Shown here piece by piece: positions 1 to 8,937 of a stretch of 64,000 nucleotides of DNA. Below the pieces are notes generated by a model. That model was given only the letters and a program-made list of their open reading frames with translations, made no database searches and was not told the origin of the DNA. Position numbers and translations under genes: made by a program. Source of the DNA: Cytophagales bacterium WSM2-2 (GTDB lineage Bacteria > Bacteroidota > Bacteroidia > Cytophagales > Cyclobacteriaceae); assembly GCA_015472025.1 (NCBI GenBank), contig BNHL01000001.1, forward strand, positions 4,886,001 to 4,950,000, read 5' to 3'. Position 1 is the stretch's first letter, and the number at the start of each line of letters is the position of its first letter.

Positions 1-333
1 CCATTGAATTTCTTTTATTACAAGCGCAACCGGTTCTTTACCGATCATATCGATTATATGGTAGAGCTGGCCTGTTTTAATTTGTTGGTAAATGCGATTG
101 CTCTTTCGATTGTGGCTTCGTTCACCGGAGTGGGTAAATACCTCAATGAAACTTCACTCACCGTAATTTTCATATCGACCAACCTCTACTTTCTGATCCG
201 CTCCAGCGCAGTGTTTTACAATGAGAAGGGGGTACTTCTGATTTTCAAATCGATGGTGATGATCTTATTCCTGAAAATTGCTCTTGAAGTTTACCGGAGC
301 GTGTTGTTCTTCGTTACCATCTGGTCGCTCTAA
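1..333 (+). CDS. C-terminal part of a multi-pass membrane protein, DUF3667-like (5' end outside window)
   Basis: The reading frame is open from the first base and ends at 333, so only the last 110 residues are visible. They hold about three hydrophobic segments. An aromatic, basic stretch ending in FTDHIDYMVE comes before the first one. The pattern of an aromatic-rich FxDH segment followed by helices resembles the C-terminal half of DUF3667 proteins, which are common in Bacteroidetes and normally start with a zinc ribbon; that part would lie upstream of the window. A TTG at position 4 is not a credible start, because the frame continues to the left. The gene converges on the TPR gene with a 3-base gap. 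Function unknown; the family call is tentative. Confidence 0.6.
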   Translation, partial: PLNFFYYKRNRFFTDHIDYMVELACFNLLVNAIALSIVASFTGVGKYLNETSLTVIFISTNLYFLIRSSAVFYNEKGVLLIFKSMVMILFLKIALEVYRSVLFFVTIWSL

Positions 334-336
334 AAA

Positions 337-933
337 TTAGCTTAAGGAGCGTGAAAGTGATTCAATAAGTTCTTTAGCCTGAACCTTCTCAGGGTTAGAT
401 ACCAGGCTGCAATAGGTCGACAACGATTTAACTGCTCCTTCGATTTCTTTATTGATAGCCAACGTCAGCCCGAGGTTAAAGTGGCTGTTGGGAAAATGAG
501 GTTCAATTTCAATGGATATCTGGTAATGAACCTTAGCTAAACTGAGGTTTCCCACTTCGGCATATAGATTAGCCAAATTGTAATGCGCTTCGAAATGCCG
601 GGGGTTTTCTTTGAGGCATTTTGTAAAACAATCAATGGCTTTGGTGTAATTGCCCGCCTGTGACTCGAGAATACCAAGGTTGCAATAAGCATCGGCTATC
701 GAGTCTCCCTCATCAATTGCTTTTTGATAGCTATCACGGGCTTTTGTATCACCCTGATCATCCAGCATCAAGGCTTCTTCGAATCGGGAGAGCTTACTAA
801 GGCTGACAACTTTGCCACCGGCAAACAAATCCAATTGTCCCGGCTTTCCCTTGGCGGGCTTGCTCTTTTTTCTGACTGGCTTGAATCCAAACTTCTCAGG
901 TGTTGAGTTTGGAAACTGGATTACTTTGGCCAT
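337..933 (-). CDS. tetratricopeptide repeat protein
   Basis: A 198-residue soluble protein. After a basic N-terminus (KKSKPAKGKPG, about residues 21-31) come about four TPR units from residue 70 on, with typical phrases such as AYCNLGILESQAGNYTKAID and AHYNLANLYAEVGNLSLAKV. No signal peptide. I place the start at ATG 933 rather than the GTG two codons upstream, because a Bacteroidetes -7 box (TAACTTTG, 946 to 939) lies directly before it; if used, that would give an almost leaderless message. The gene follows the nucleoside permease by 34 bases on the same strand and could also be the last gene of the etf run. Likely a protein-interaction scaffold; the partner is unknown. Confidence 0.85.
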   Translation of the reverse strand: MAKVIQFPNSTPEKFGFKPVRKKSKPAKGKPGQLDLFAGGKVVSLSKLSRFEEALMLDDQGDTKARDSYQKAIDEGDSIADAYCNLGILESQAGNYTKAIDCFTKCLKENPRHFEAHYNLANLYAEVGNLSLAKVHYQISIEIEPHFPNSHFNLGLTLAINKEIEGAVKSLSTYCSLVSNPEKVQAKELIESLSRSLS

Positions 934-938
934 AAACA

Positions 939-946
939 CAAAGTTA
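939..946 (-). promoter_or_regulatory. possible -7 box of the TPR gene
   Basis: TAACTTTG on the minus strand matches the Bacteroidetes -7 consensus TAnnTTTG. It sits 5 bases before the ATG at 933, so a transcript from it would have almost no leader. No clear -33 TTTG was identified. Confidence 0.3.
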
Positions 947-967
947 ATCAGTTATTAATGGATAATG

Positions 968-2212
968 CTAGTGGTGGACTTGAGTCATCTTCGTAGGATC
1001 GTGTTTGTACCGGAACACAAATGGAAAAATAATTCCCAAAACCAGGGCATATCCCGAAAACGTAAACCAAATGCTTGACCAGTCGCGTACACCATTCGAT
1101 GTAAAAAGATCAACAACCCAGCCGCTGAATGCACCTCCGAGAAATGCACCAATGCCGTTTGTCATCAGCATGAACAATCCCTGTGCGCTCGCCATCATGC
1201 TCCGGCCTGCCTCTTTCTCTACAAACAATGAACCCGAAATATTGAAAAAATCGAATGCCATTCCGTAAATAATCATTGAAAGAATCAAGAGAGCCAAGCC
1301 GTCTCCAGGGTCTCCGAATCCAAATAATCCGAAACGCAATACCCACGCAAAAATACTTATGATCATTACTTTCTTGATTCCAAATCTGTTGAGGAAGAAT
1401 GGAATGGTAAGAATGAACAGGGTCTCTGAAATTTGAGAAATCGAAAGCAATAGGTTCGGGTGCTTTACTCCAAATGAATCAGCATATGACACTTTAAAAT
1501 CCTCAAGGAATGTTCCACCGAATGTGTTTGTGATCTGCAGTGCTGCACCTAAAAGCATAGCGAAGAAAAAGAAGATCGCCATCTGTTTTCTTTTGAATAA
1601 CACAAACGCATCAAGTCCTAATGTTGAAAGCAGAGTACGTTCTTTTGTTTCTCTCACTGGCGGACATGCCGGCATGGTAAAAGCATATATTCCCAACAGC
1701 AATGCGGAGAAAGAGCTGACATAAAGCTGAATCGGGCTTAAGGTCCAATGACCAAAGTCAATCACCCACATCGCAACAATAAAACCTACGGTACCCCAAA
1801 CACGAATAGGTGGGAAAACTTTTATTACATCAATTCCCTCCTTTTTCAGGACCGCATACGATACCGCATTGTTCAGCGCAATAGTGGGCATGTAAAACAT
1901 GTTATTGAGCAACATGACGACATACATCGTTTTGGAATCCGTAATCGTAGAAGCATATAAGAGCAGACCTGCACCGATGATGTGACAGATTCCAAGAACA
2001 CGTTCCGCATTTACCCAGCGATCAGCAATGATACCCATGAATGCAGGCATGAACAATGAAGCGACACCCATCGTGCCATAGATACTTCCTACCTGAATAC
2101 CTGTGAACTTCAACGTGTGAATCATATACCCGCCCAAGGATATGAGCCATGAACCCCAAACGAAGAACTCGAGAAAGTTCATGGTGATAAGGCGTAGTCG
2201 TATGTTCATCAA
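968..2212 (-). CDS. nucleoside:H+ symporter-type MFS permease
   Basis: A 414-residue inner-membrane protein with about 12 hydrophobic segments. The N-terminus (LRLITMNFLEFFVWGSWLIS) and the loop MGIIADRWVNAERVLG match the nucleoside:H+ symporter branch of the major facilitator superfamily (NupG/XapB-like), widespread in Bacteroidetes. The length fits the family (400-420). The expected role is uptake of nucleosides driven by protons; the exact substrate cannot be read from the sequence. It lies 62 bases after the bifunctional nuclease gene on the same strand, at the downstream end of the etf run. Confidence 0.88.
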   Translation of the reverse strand: MMNIRLRLITMNFLEFFVWGSWLISLGGYMIHTLKFTGIQVGSIYGTMGVASLFMPAFMGIIADRWVNAERVLGICHIIGAGLLLYASTITDSKTMYVVMLLNNMFYMPTIALNNAVSYAVLKKEGIDVIKVFPPIRVWGTVGFIVAMWVIDFGHWTLSPIQLYVSSFSALLLGIYAFTMPACPPVRETKERTLLSTLGLDAFVLFKRKQMAIFFFFAMLLGAALQITNTFGGTFLEDFKVSYADSFGVKHPNLLLSISQISETLFILTIPFFLNRFGIKKVMIISIFAWVLRFGLFGFGDPGDGLALLILSMIIYGMAFDFFNISGSLFVEKEAGRSMMASAQGLFMLMTNGIGAFLGGAFSGWVVDLFTSNGVRDWSSIWFTFSGYALVLGIIFPFVFRYKHDPTKMTQVHH

Positions 2213-2274
2213 TTGCAGATTACAGTTTACTCATTACAAAAATGGATAGCGTATTTGAAATTGGGGATTTGAGA

Positions 2275-2898
2275 TCAGTTACGTTTGCCTAGTTCGTCCC
2301 TGATTTTAGCAGCACGTTCGTAGTCTTCTTTATCAATTGCGTCTTTGAGAAGGTCGCGTAGTTTGTCTGTAGAAAAACTCTTGAAGTCTTCTCCTTTTTT
2401 GATGGGGATTTTCTTTTCCTTCGGTTTGGAAGCCTCGGGCTTCACCGTAGTCTTTTCTTTCTCCTCTTCTTCTTCCTGATCAGTCAGTACAATTCCAGCT
2501 TCAGCAAGGATAGATTCATAAGTATAAATCGGTGAGTCAAAACGAAGACCAATGGCAATGGCGTCTGAAGGCCTCGCGTCAATCTCTGTTTTCTTTAATC
2601 CATCGGTACATATGATCTTCGCAAAGAAGACGCCTTCTTTCAAATCGGAAATAACAATCTCTTCGACATGGAAATGAAAGGTATTTGCGAATGACTTGAA
2701 CAAGTCGTGCGTCATTGGGCGGTTAGGGATTATCTTTTCAATCTCAATGGCTATTGCTTGTGCTTCAAACATACCAATGATGATTGGCAGACGTCTGTTG
2801 CCTTGCGTTTCTCCCAGCACTAATGCAAACGAGCCTGTCTGTGACTGACTTGAGGATAAGCCTAGAATTTCGAGTTTAATTTTCTTCGGTGCCGCCAC
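2275..2898 (-). CDS. bifunctional nuclease family protein (DUF151) with C-terminal UVR motif
   Basis: A 207-residue cytoplasmic protein. Residues 5-140 form the BFN/DUF151 domain: the LGETQGNRRLPIIIGMFEAQAIA motif near the start and DARPSDAIAIGLRF in the middle are diagnostic. A charged linker (EEEEEKEKTTVKPEASKPKEKK region) leads to a UVR helix-hairpin at 170-205, with LRDLLKDAIDKEDYERAAKIRDE, the motif by which UvrB and UvrC interact. Plant and bacterial relatives have been reported with RNase and DNase activity; the role in Bacteroidetes is not settled. The start is GTG at 2898. It lies 43 bases after etfA. Confidence 0.9.
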   Translation of the reverse strand: MAAPKKIKLEILGLSSSQSQTGSFALVLGETQGNRRLPIIIGMFEAQAIAIEIEKIIPNRPMTHDLFKSFANTFHFHVEEIVISDLKEGVFFAKIICTDGLKKTEIDARPSDAIAIGLRFDSPIYTYESILAEAGIVLTDQEEEEEKEKTTVKPEASKPKEKKIPIKKGEDFKSFSTDKLRDLLKDAIDKEDYERAAKIRDELGKRN

Positions 2899-2941
2899 TT
2901 AAAACAATCTTAATGAATTCAAGTTAGAAAAAAGTTGAATA

Positions 2942-3895
2942 TTATTTAGCAGCTAAAACCGCTTCGGTCAATTTAGGTAGTACATCAAATGCATCGCCCA
3001 CGATTCCATAGTCAGCGGCTTTGAAGAATGGTGCGTCTGCATCTTTATTGATCACTACAATACACTTGGAAGAATTTACACCTGCGAGGTGCTGAATCGC
3101 TCCAGAAATACCTACAGCAATGTAGAGTTGTGGTGCTACTTTCACTCCGGTCTGGCCTACGTGCTCATGGTGCGGTCTCCAGCCCATGTCACTTACCGGC
3201 TTGCTGCAACCGGTAGCTGCGTGCAGCGCCTTCGCCAGGTTTTCAATAATGCCCCAGTGCTCAGGACCTTTCATTCCGCGACCACCGGATACCACAATCT
3301 CGGCTTCTGGCAACAGAATATCACCTGTTGCTTTTTCTGATGACAATGTTTTCGTGTTGAAATCAGCATCATTCAAACTTACATTGTAATTAGTCACCGG
3401 TGCATTTCCACCAACCTCTTTTAATTCAGCTGCGTTCTTGCGAATAGCGATAATCTTTTTGGCATTTTTCAATTCAACATTGGCGAATGCCTTGCCCGTG
3501 TAGATGCTCCGTTTCACAACAAAACCAGCGCTTGTATTGGGAAGTTCTGTTACATTACTCGCAAAGCTCGCGTTTGTCTTAATGGCTACTTTAGCGGCTA
3601 CAGGCGTTCCTAAAGATGAATTAGCTAGCACCAGCACGTCCGCATTCTCATCCTGCATGACTTTTGCCAATACCGATGAATACACCTGGATAACATGCTG
3701 ATCTAATTTTGAATCGACTGCATGCAACACTTTTGTTGCACCATATTTTCCTATAGACTGAAGTTCATTGGCATCGGCTTTACCCAACGCGATAGCGGTT
3801 ACCGTACCACCCATCGCGTGTGCATAGGCAACGGCTTCCAATGATGTCTTCCTGATTTTTCCTTCCGATGTCTCAACAAAAACTAAAATGTTCAT
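2942..3895 (-). CDS. etfA: electron transfer flavoprotein subunit alpha
   Basis: 317 residues, normal length. The N-terminal domain (1-190) is the ETF alpha/beta fold beginning MNILVFVETSEGKIRK. The C-terminal FAD domain contains the family signature around VVSGGRGMKGPEHW (about 202-215), then DMGWRPHHEHVGQTG and LYIAVGISGAIQHLAG, which bind the FAD. Together with EtfB it carries electrons from acyl-CoA dehydrogenases and related enzymes to the quinone pool via ETF:quinone oxidoreductase. The start ATG is 45 bases downstream of the etfB stop, so the two genes are co-transcribed in the usual order. Confidence 0.97.
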   Translation of the reverse strand: MNILVFVETSEGKIRKTSLEAVAYAHAMGGTVTAIALGKADANELQSIGKYGATKVLHAVDSKLDQHVIQVYSSVLAKVMQDENADVLVLANSSLGTPVAAKVAIKTNASFASNVTELPNTSAGFVVKRSIYTGKAFANVELKNAKKIIAIRKNAAELKEVGGNAPVTNYNVSLNDADFNTKTLSSEKATGDILLPEAEIVVSGGRGMKGPEHWGIIENLAKALHAATGCSKPVSDMGWRPHHEHVGQTGVKVAPQLYIAVGISGAIQHLAGVNSSKCIVVINKDADAPFFKAADYGIVGDAFDVLPKLTEAVLAAK

Positions 3896-3940
3896 ACGAA
3901 TTAATTACAGATTACTGATTACAAATTTTCATTTACACTT

Positions 3941-4672
3941 CTACAGCACTTTGGCTTCTGTCTTTAACCGGGTTACTAACTCGGCTACATTGTCAGCGCT
4001 GATCATCTTCACAGCTCCTTTGGGTGCCGGTAATTCAAAGCTCTTGTTTACGACAGACACTTCTATGCTTTGGGGCTCAACCACATTTAAAGGTTTGGTC
4101 CTGGCCGACATAATTCCACGCATGTTAGGGATCTTCCATTCGGCAATCGGCTCCTGACATCCTGCAACCAGTGGAAGGTTGGCTTCCACTTGTTCTTTTC
4201 CTCCTTCAATCTCTTTTGTCATTTTTACTTTCGTGCCATCAATGTCTAATTTCATTACCGGCGATATCGATGGAATACCCAACATCTCTCCTACCATCGC
4301 GTGAACAACACCACTGTTAAAATCGATTGACTCACGACCCATCAGCACGAGGTCATAACCTTTGGCGTGGGCAGCTATCTGTGTTGCTACGAAAAGTGAA
4401 TCGGTGGGCACTGCGTTAACGCGAATGGCATCGTCAGCACCAATGGCCAACGCCTTGCGAATAGTAGGCTCAGAATCTGCTGTACCAACGTTGAGCACGG
4501 TTACTGTTGCGCCCATCGTCTCCTTCAATTCGATGGCTCTGGCCAGAGCATAATCATCGTAAGGGCCAATGATAAACTGCACCCCCGTGGTGTCAAACTT
4601 TGAATTATTTTCGACAAAAGCAATCTTGGATGTCGTGTCAGGTACGTGCGAAATACAAACTAAAATTTTCAT
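3941..4672 (-). CDS. etfB: electron transfer flavoprotein subunit beta
   Basis: 243 residues, normal for the family. It begins MKILVCISHVPDTTSKI and carries the beta-subunit signature VVHAMVGEMLGIPSISPV (about 122-139) and the AMP-binding region GPYDDYALARAIELKE (57-72). It pairs with EtfA to form the soluble heterodimeric FAD carrier that drains acyl-CoA dehydrogenases. It is the first gene of the leftward etf run. The upstream 98 bases to the divergent TPR gene would hold the promoter, but no clear TAnnTTTG box was found there. Confidence 0.97.
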   Translation of the reverse strand: MKILVCISHVPDTTSKIAFVENNSKFDTTGVQFIIGPYDDYALARAIELKETMGATVTVLNVGTADSEPTIRKALAIGADDAIRVNAVPTDSLFVATQIAAHAKGYDLVLMGRESIDFNSGVVHAMVGEMLGIPSISPVMKLDIDGTKVKMTKEIEGGKEQVEANLPLVAGCQEPIAEWKIPNMRGIMSARTKPLNVVEPQSIEVSVVNKSFELPAPKGAVKMISADNVAELVTRLKTEAKVL

Positions 4673-4770
4673 TCCTTCTAAATTTTCTAATCTTTAATCT
4701 TTGAAATTTGAAAATGGGATTTCGGGCTCAAGATAAAGCATTAATAGCTAAAAAACCGCATTGTTAAATA

Positions 4771-5082
4771 ATGAATTCCGACAGGATAAAACTACTTGAG
4801 CAGTACATCACCGATGACCCGGATGATCCCTTCAATCACTATGCCTTAGGTCTGGAATTATCAAAAACAGATAAGCCAAAAGCAAAAAAAATATTCGATG
4901 ATCTTATCTCGAAGAAACCGGAGTATGTTCCTACTTACTATCAAGCTGCTTTAGTTTGCCTGGAACTGTCCCTGACAGAGCAAGCTGTTGTAATTATCAA
5001 TCAGGGAATAATCAAAGCGAAAGAGCAGACAAACCTGAAAGCGGCTAATGAACTTCGCTCTTTGCTGGATGAACTGGAATAG
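4771..5082 (+). CDS. small tetratricopeptide repeat protein
   Basis: 103 residues without signal peptide. It reads as about two and a half TPR units: DDPFNHYALGLELSKTDKPKAKKIFDDLI, then YVPTYYQAALVCLELSLTEQAV, then a closing helix NLKAANELRSLLDELE. Small TPR proteins that start with the phrase RIKLLEQYI are common in Bacteroidetes genomes. It is divergent from etfB and converges on the MDR oxidoreductase with a 23-base gap. Function unknown; a protein adaptor is likely. Confidence 0.85.
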   Translation: MNSDRIKLLEQYITDDPDDPFNHYALGLELSKTDKPKAKKIFDDLISKKPEYVPTYYQAALVCLELSLTEQAVVIINQGIIKAKEQTNLKAANELRSLLDELE

Positions 5083-5105
5083 GCATATGTCCTAGTGCCG
5101 AATTG

Positions 5106-6098
5106 CTACACCTGAAATACAATCTTTCCCACTTTGTTAGGTTTTGCGATATCAGAAAATGACTCTGCCAACTTTGAAAAAGGTCTGATCGAATCAACAA
5201 TCGGGCGGAGTTGATGTTTACTGACGAAGGCCAACATCTCCGTAAACTCCTGGTCGTTGCCCATGGTCGTACCAACAAGCGAAAGCTGATTCCAGAACAT
5301 CCGGTAGAAATCAACCTTACTAGGCATTCCATTGGTGGCCCCATAGAAAACAATCTTGCCAGAAGGACGCAGCACTTTTATGTAATTGTTGATCTGGTCT
5401 CCGCCCGCACTATCTATGATTAAATCAAAACCACCTTTGGTCTTCCAGAGTTCTTCATAGGTAGACTGCTTCTTGTAGTTGTACCCCCCCTTCGCTCCCA
5501 ACTTCATGGCTTTCTCAATCTTTTCATCACTTCCGGAAGTAATGTAAACGTTGGCTCCTGTTGCTTTCGCAAAAATGAAAGCAAACTGCGCCACTCCACC
5601 ACCAAAGCCTGAGATCAGGACATTCTGTCCCGCTCGCAACTCGCCCTTACGGAACAATGCACGAAATGCAGTGAGCCCTCCAAGTGGCAACGCTGATGCC
5701 TGCAGTAAATCCAAATGAAAAGGTTTGTGATGAAGCCGATGGACTGGCACAGCTACATACTCTGCGAATGTCCCGTCTACCGGCATCCCCAGGATTGTGT
5801 ACTTCAAAGCCTGAACGTCAGGGTCAGGGCCCCAGTCAATGTTGGGATTGATCACGACCTCTTTTCCAACCCAATCTTTATGTTCATCATCATGCACCGA
5901 CTCCACGACACCTGCTCCATCTGATCCCATAACCATTCCTGTCTTGATGTTAGGGTATTTTCCCTCGCGAATCCAGTCATCACGCCTGTTTAAGGCCGCA
6001 GCTTTAATTTTCACCAGCGCTTTACCCGATGTCAAAACGGGTACTGGCATTTCTTTCATTTCAATTTGGCCTGGAGCTGTAAGAACAAGGGCTTTCAT
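5106..6098 (-). CDS. zinc-independent MDR oxidoreductase (quinone oxidoreductase / zeta-crystallin type)
   Basis: 330 residues. The GroES-like domain (1-130) starts MKALVLTAPGQIEMKEMPVP and has LNRRDDW where zinc alcohol dehydrogenases carry the catalytic cysteine; no structural-zinc cysteine cluster is visible. The Rossmann domain has the NADPH motif SGFGGGVAQFAFIFAKATGA (about 163-182). This points to a zinc-independent NAD(P)H-dependent reductase or dehydrogenase of the MDR superfamily. The substrate is unknown. It stands alone between a convergent TPR gene and the fucosidase gene. Confidence 0.85.
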   Translation of the reverse strand: MKALVLTAPGQIEMKEMPVPVLTSGKALVKIKAAALNRRDDWIREGKYPNIKTGMVMGSDGAGVVESVHDDEHKDWVGKEVVINPNIDWGPDPDVQALKYTILGMPVDGTFAEYVAVPVHRLHHKPFHLDLLQASALPLGGLTAFRALFRKGELRAGQNVLISGFGGGVAQFAFIFAKATGANVYITSGSDEKIEKAMKLGAKGGYNYKKQSTYEELWKTKGGFDLIIDSAGGDQINNYIKVLRPSGKIVFYGATNGMPSKVDFYRMFWNQLSLVGTTMGNDQEFTEMLAFVSKHQLRPIVDSIRPFSKLAESFSDIAKPNKVGKIVFQV

Positions 6099-6180
6099 AA
6101 TTCAGATATCTCTGGTTTGTGTGAATAGCACAAAAATCAAATCAAAAATTGTAATTCTCAAATTTAGTTCTGAAAACAAA

Positions 6181-8646
6181 TCACTTAAAGGAGAGAACGT
6201 AAGTCTGATTTTTTTCGGTTGAGAATTGAACGATCTCACCTTCACGTTGGAAGGCTACTTTTTTACCGTTAAGAGTGACCTTCACAATGGGGTCCGCCAG
6301 ATAAATCCTGCAAGGTTCACCTGCTTTGGAAAGGATTTGCAGCGATGTCAGTTTACTTTGCTTCCATTCCATGTTCAATACAAAACCTCCGCGTGCACAA
6401 ACACCGTCTAATTTACCCTCGCTCCAATCGGTTGGCAAGGCAGGTAATAGCTCCAGTGCTCCTTCGTGCGATTGAACCAGCATCTCGGAAATCCCAGCAG
6501 TCATGCCCAGGGTTCCGTCTACCTGCATCGGAGTAAAACATTTGGCAAAGAGTTGGGGAAATGCCTGTTCCTTAAGGTAGCCTTTAAAAATCTTAAGTGA
6601 ACGATTGCCATCATGAAGCCGCGCCCACAAAGCCACTTTCCATGCCCGCGACCAACCTGCGCCTCCATCGCCACGCTGCTCCAGTACTGCCTTGCACGCA
6701 TTGAGGAAGTCCGGTGTCTTCCGAGAAGAGAATACATTGCCGGGATAGAGTCCATACATATGAGAAAAGTGACGGTGATTTTTTTCGAGTTGCCCCCAAT
6801 CATCAGCCCACTCCTGTAGCATTCCATCCTTTCCAATCTGAGGCGGAACAAGTTTTGATCGCGTCAATTCAACTTTTCTCGCTAAATCTTCATCTACCTT
6901 CAGAATTTTACTGGCCTGAATAAAATTGGCGAACAAGTCAGACAGGATTTGCATGTCGATGGAAGAGCCTGCACAAATCGTTGTGCCGGGAATGAAGCTG
7001 CCGGTCACTTCATCAAAGTATCTTTCGTTGCCGGGACTCATTGGGAAATTTTCCGGAGACGTAGAAGGATTGGTAACAAGCCATTTCCCGTTAGGATGTG
7101 CGACCAGGAAATCAAGAAAGAATTCAACGGAGCCTTTCATGACCTGATAAAATTCTGAAGCTAAATTCTTGTCAAGCGTGTAGTTGTAATGCTCCCACAA
7201 TTCGTTGACCAACCACGCTCCTCCTACTGTGAATGTTCCCCAGGTCGGTCCGTCCATCGGAGCGGCAACTCGCCAAATGTCGGTATTTTGGTGAAGCACC
7301 CACCCTCGCGCTCCATAATGTTCCTTTGCAACTTGACCGCCCTGGTCACCCATTTCTTTGACCATCTGAAATAATGGCTGCGAGCAATCGGAAAGGTTAG
7401 CGCTCTCTGCCGCCCAATAATTCATCTGGGTGTTAATATTGGTTGTGTACTTCGAATCCCATGGCGGGTTCATGTCATTGTTCCAAATTCCCTGAAGGTT
7501 AGCCGGCTGCAAACCTGGTCGCGATGAACTGATCAAAACATATCTGCCGAATTGATACGCCAATGCTGCGAGAGACGGATCTTCTTCTGACGAGCTCTTT
7601 GCAATCCGTTCGTCTGTTGGCAGAAATGAATTGGGTAACTTCGGCAAGGATAGCGATGCACGTGACATCAGACTTTGAAAGTCCTTGATATGATTCTCCC
7701 TAGTCGTTTGAAACGATTTTAATTCGAACTGCTTTAAGTAATCCTCAACCCTCTGATGCTGATCACCACTGACGTCTTTATAGTTTATAAAATTGGTGGC
7801 AGCAGTGAAATAGATGACAACAGAATTGGCGTTTACTACTTTGAGGGTGTAGTCTTCGACACTAACCTCCCCACCATCTGCTTTTACTTTAACCCTGGCT
7901 TCGTATTTTATCTTTCCCTCTACTCCCAGGTAGTCAGCCGACTTGCCCGTAAGTTGTAAACCATCCTTCCCATATCCATTCATTCTGAAATAATCAGTCC
8001 CATAGTTCGAGTGCGCCTGGTTGCGGACTCCTCGGAGATTAGCTGAAAAGGAAATGCTGCCTGGCTTATCCGCAGTAATTCGTATCGCGATCACCTGGTC
8101 AGGATTGGAAGAGAAAACCTCTCGGTGATAGCGCACATCTCCTGCCTTAAAATCAACATGGGCGACCCCCGTGCTCAAATCAAGCCATCGCTTATAGTCG
8201 GATACAGTCTCATCCCTGGTAAAGAACAAGTGGAATGTAGCCAGCGACTGATATTTCATCTGCTCAACGGGATAACCCATCAAGTGCCGGCCGAACAGGT
8301 TATGTGCCCGCAAGAATTTCTGATCAAAAACCAGCTGTTGAATTTCTTTCAGTTTTTCATGGCCACCTTTCACTACAGACGAATATGGTCCACCGGTCCA
8401 GTATGTATTTTCATTGAGCTGAATTGTTTCTTCAAACCGGTTACCGTAGACCATGGCCCCCAGTCTTCCATTACCTACCGGCAGCGCTTCCTCCCATTTG
8501 TTTGCCGGGGTCTTGTACCAAAGTAATAATGCGGGATCAAATTTCTGATTGGAAATATCTTCATGAGTAACTTCTGTTTGGGCAAAAGCAGAAGTAAGAA
8601 AAAGAAAAATAAAAAATGAGAGAGCAAAAAAGCAGATTCTGTTCAT
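6181..8646 (-). CDS. secreted alpha-L-fucosidase, glycoside hydrolase family 95
   Basis: 821 residues from ATG 8646 (an upstream TTG three codons earlier is less likely). A hydrophobic signal peptide (ICFFALSFFIFLFLTSAFA) is followed by the GH95 N-terminal beta-domain with LWYKTPANKWEEALPVGNGR, then the (alpha/alpha)6 barrel. GH95 landmarks are present: GIWNNDMNPPWDSKYTTNIN with the paired asparagines that activate water in the Bifidobacterium enzyme, VTNPSTSPEN with the general-acid glutamate, and WSRAWKVALWARLHDG with the partner aspartate. The family inverts alpha-1,2-fucosyl linkages, though some members act on other alpha-L-sugars. Periplasmic or exported. No SusC/SusD genes are nearby, so it is not in a polysaccharide utilisation locus here. 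Confidence 0.93.
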   Translation of the reverse strand: MNRICFFALSFFIFLFLTSAFAQTEVTHEDISNQKFDPALLLWYKTPANKWEEALPVGNGRLGAMVYGNRFEETIQLNENTYWTGGPYSSVVKGGHEKLKEIQQLVFDQKFLRAHNLFGRHLMGYPVEQMKYQSLATFHLFFTRDETVSDYKRWLDLSTGVAHVDFKAGDVRYHREVFSSNPDQVIAIRITADKPGSISFSANLRGVRNQAHSNYGTDYFRMNGYGKDGLQLTGKSADYLGVEGKIKYEARVKVKADGGEVSVEDYTLKVVNANSVVIYFTAATNFINYKDVSGDQHQRVEDYLKQFELKSFQTTRENHIKDFQSLMSRASLSLPKLPNSFLPTDERIAKSSSEEDPSLAALAYQFGRYVLISSSRPGLQPANLQGIWNNDMNPPWDSKYTTNINTQMNYWAAESANLSDCSQPLFQMVKEMGDQGGQVAKEHYGARGWVLHQNTDIWRVAAPMDGPTWGTFTVGGAWLVNELWEHYNYTLDKNLASEFYQVMKGSVEFFLDFLVAHPNGKWLVTNPSTSPENFPMSPGNERYFDEVTGSFIPGTTICAGSSIDMQILSDLFANFIQASKILKVDEDLARKVELTRSKLVPPQIGKDGMLQEWADDWGQLEKNHRHFSHMYGLYPGNVFSSRKTPDFLNACKAVLEQRGDGGAGWSRAWKVALWARLHDGNRSLKIFKGYLKEQAFPQLFAKCFTPMQVDGTLGMTAGISEMLVQSHEGALELLPALPTDWSEGKLDGVCARGGFVLNMEWKQSKLTSLQILSKAGEPCRIYLADPIVKVTLNGKKVAFQREGEIVQFSTEKNQTYVLSFK

Positions 8647-8696
8647 TTCGGACAATGAACACTAAGTTATCAAGGGTTAACTAATCAGCAAAAGTT

Positions 8697-8894
8697 TTAA
8701 CGTGTAAAATAGAGTCGTTGGCCCTGGTTATTATAAATCGATTTTTCACGAATATATCCAATGGTTTCACCGCTTAGGTTGCACAGCAAGTCGTTTAGAA
8801 AATACCCAATGTATTTTCCAAAGCGGTCGTACAGGTTTTTAAAATCGCTGCTGTAAGCGACAAAGTTTCCGTTGATGTCATAAAACCGTGCCAT
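8697..8894 (-). CDS. small 4-fold beta flower domain protein
   Basis: A 65-residue protein read from ATG 8894. A longer frame opens at 8981 but would overlap the end of dnaB, and its first 29 residues look like antisense filler. The sequence is a series of short beta units (ARFYDINGNFVAY, YDRFGKYIGYFLN, YNLSGETIGYIR-type, YNNQGQRLYF), the pattern of the 4-fold beta flower family, in which each blade has the form [hydrophobic]-Y-D/N-xx-G-xx-hydrophobic. The stop is 50 bases upstream of the fucosidase start. It lies 43 bases after dnaB on the same strand. Function unknown. Confidence 0.7.
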   Translation of the reverse strand: MARFYDINGNFVAYSSDFKNLYDRFGKYIGYFLNDLLCNLSGETIGYIREKSIYNNQGQRLYFTR

Positions 8895-8937
8895 GTGAAT
8901 GCTTATGGTTTGAGATTGATATTCGATTTCGGGTATT

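Noticed and set aside
5045-5353. A 102-residue minus-strand frame overlapping the MDR gene
   Set aside because: A shifted shadow of the oxidoreductase frame with no own motif.
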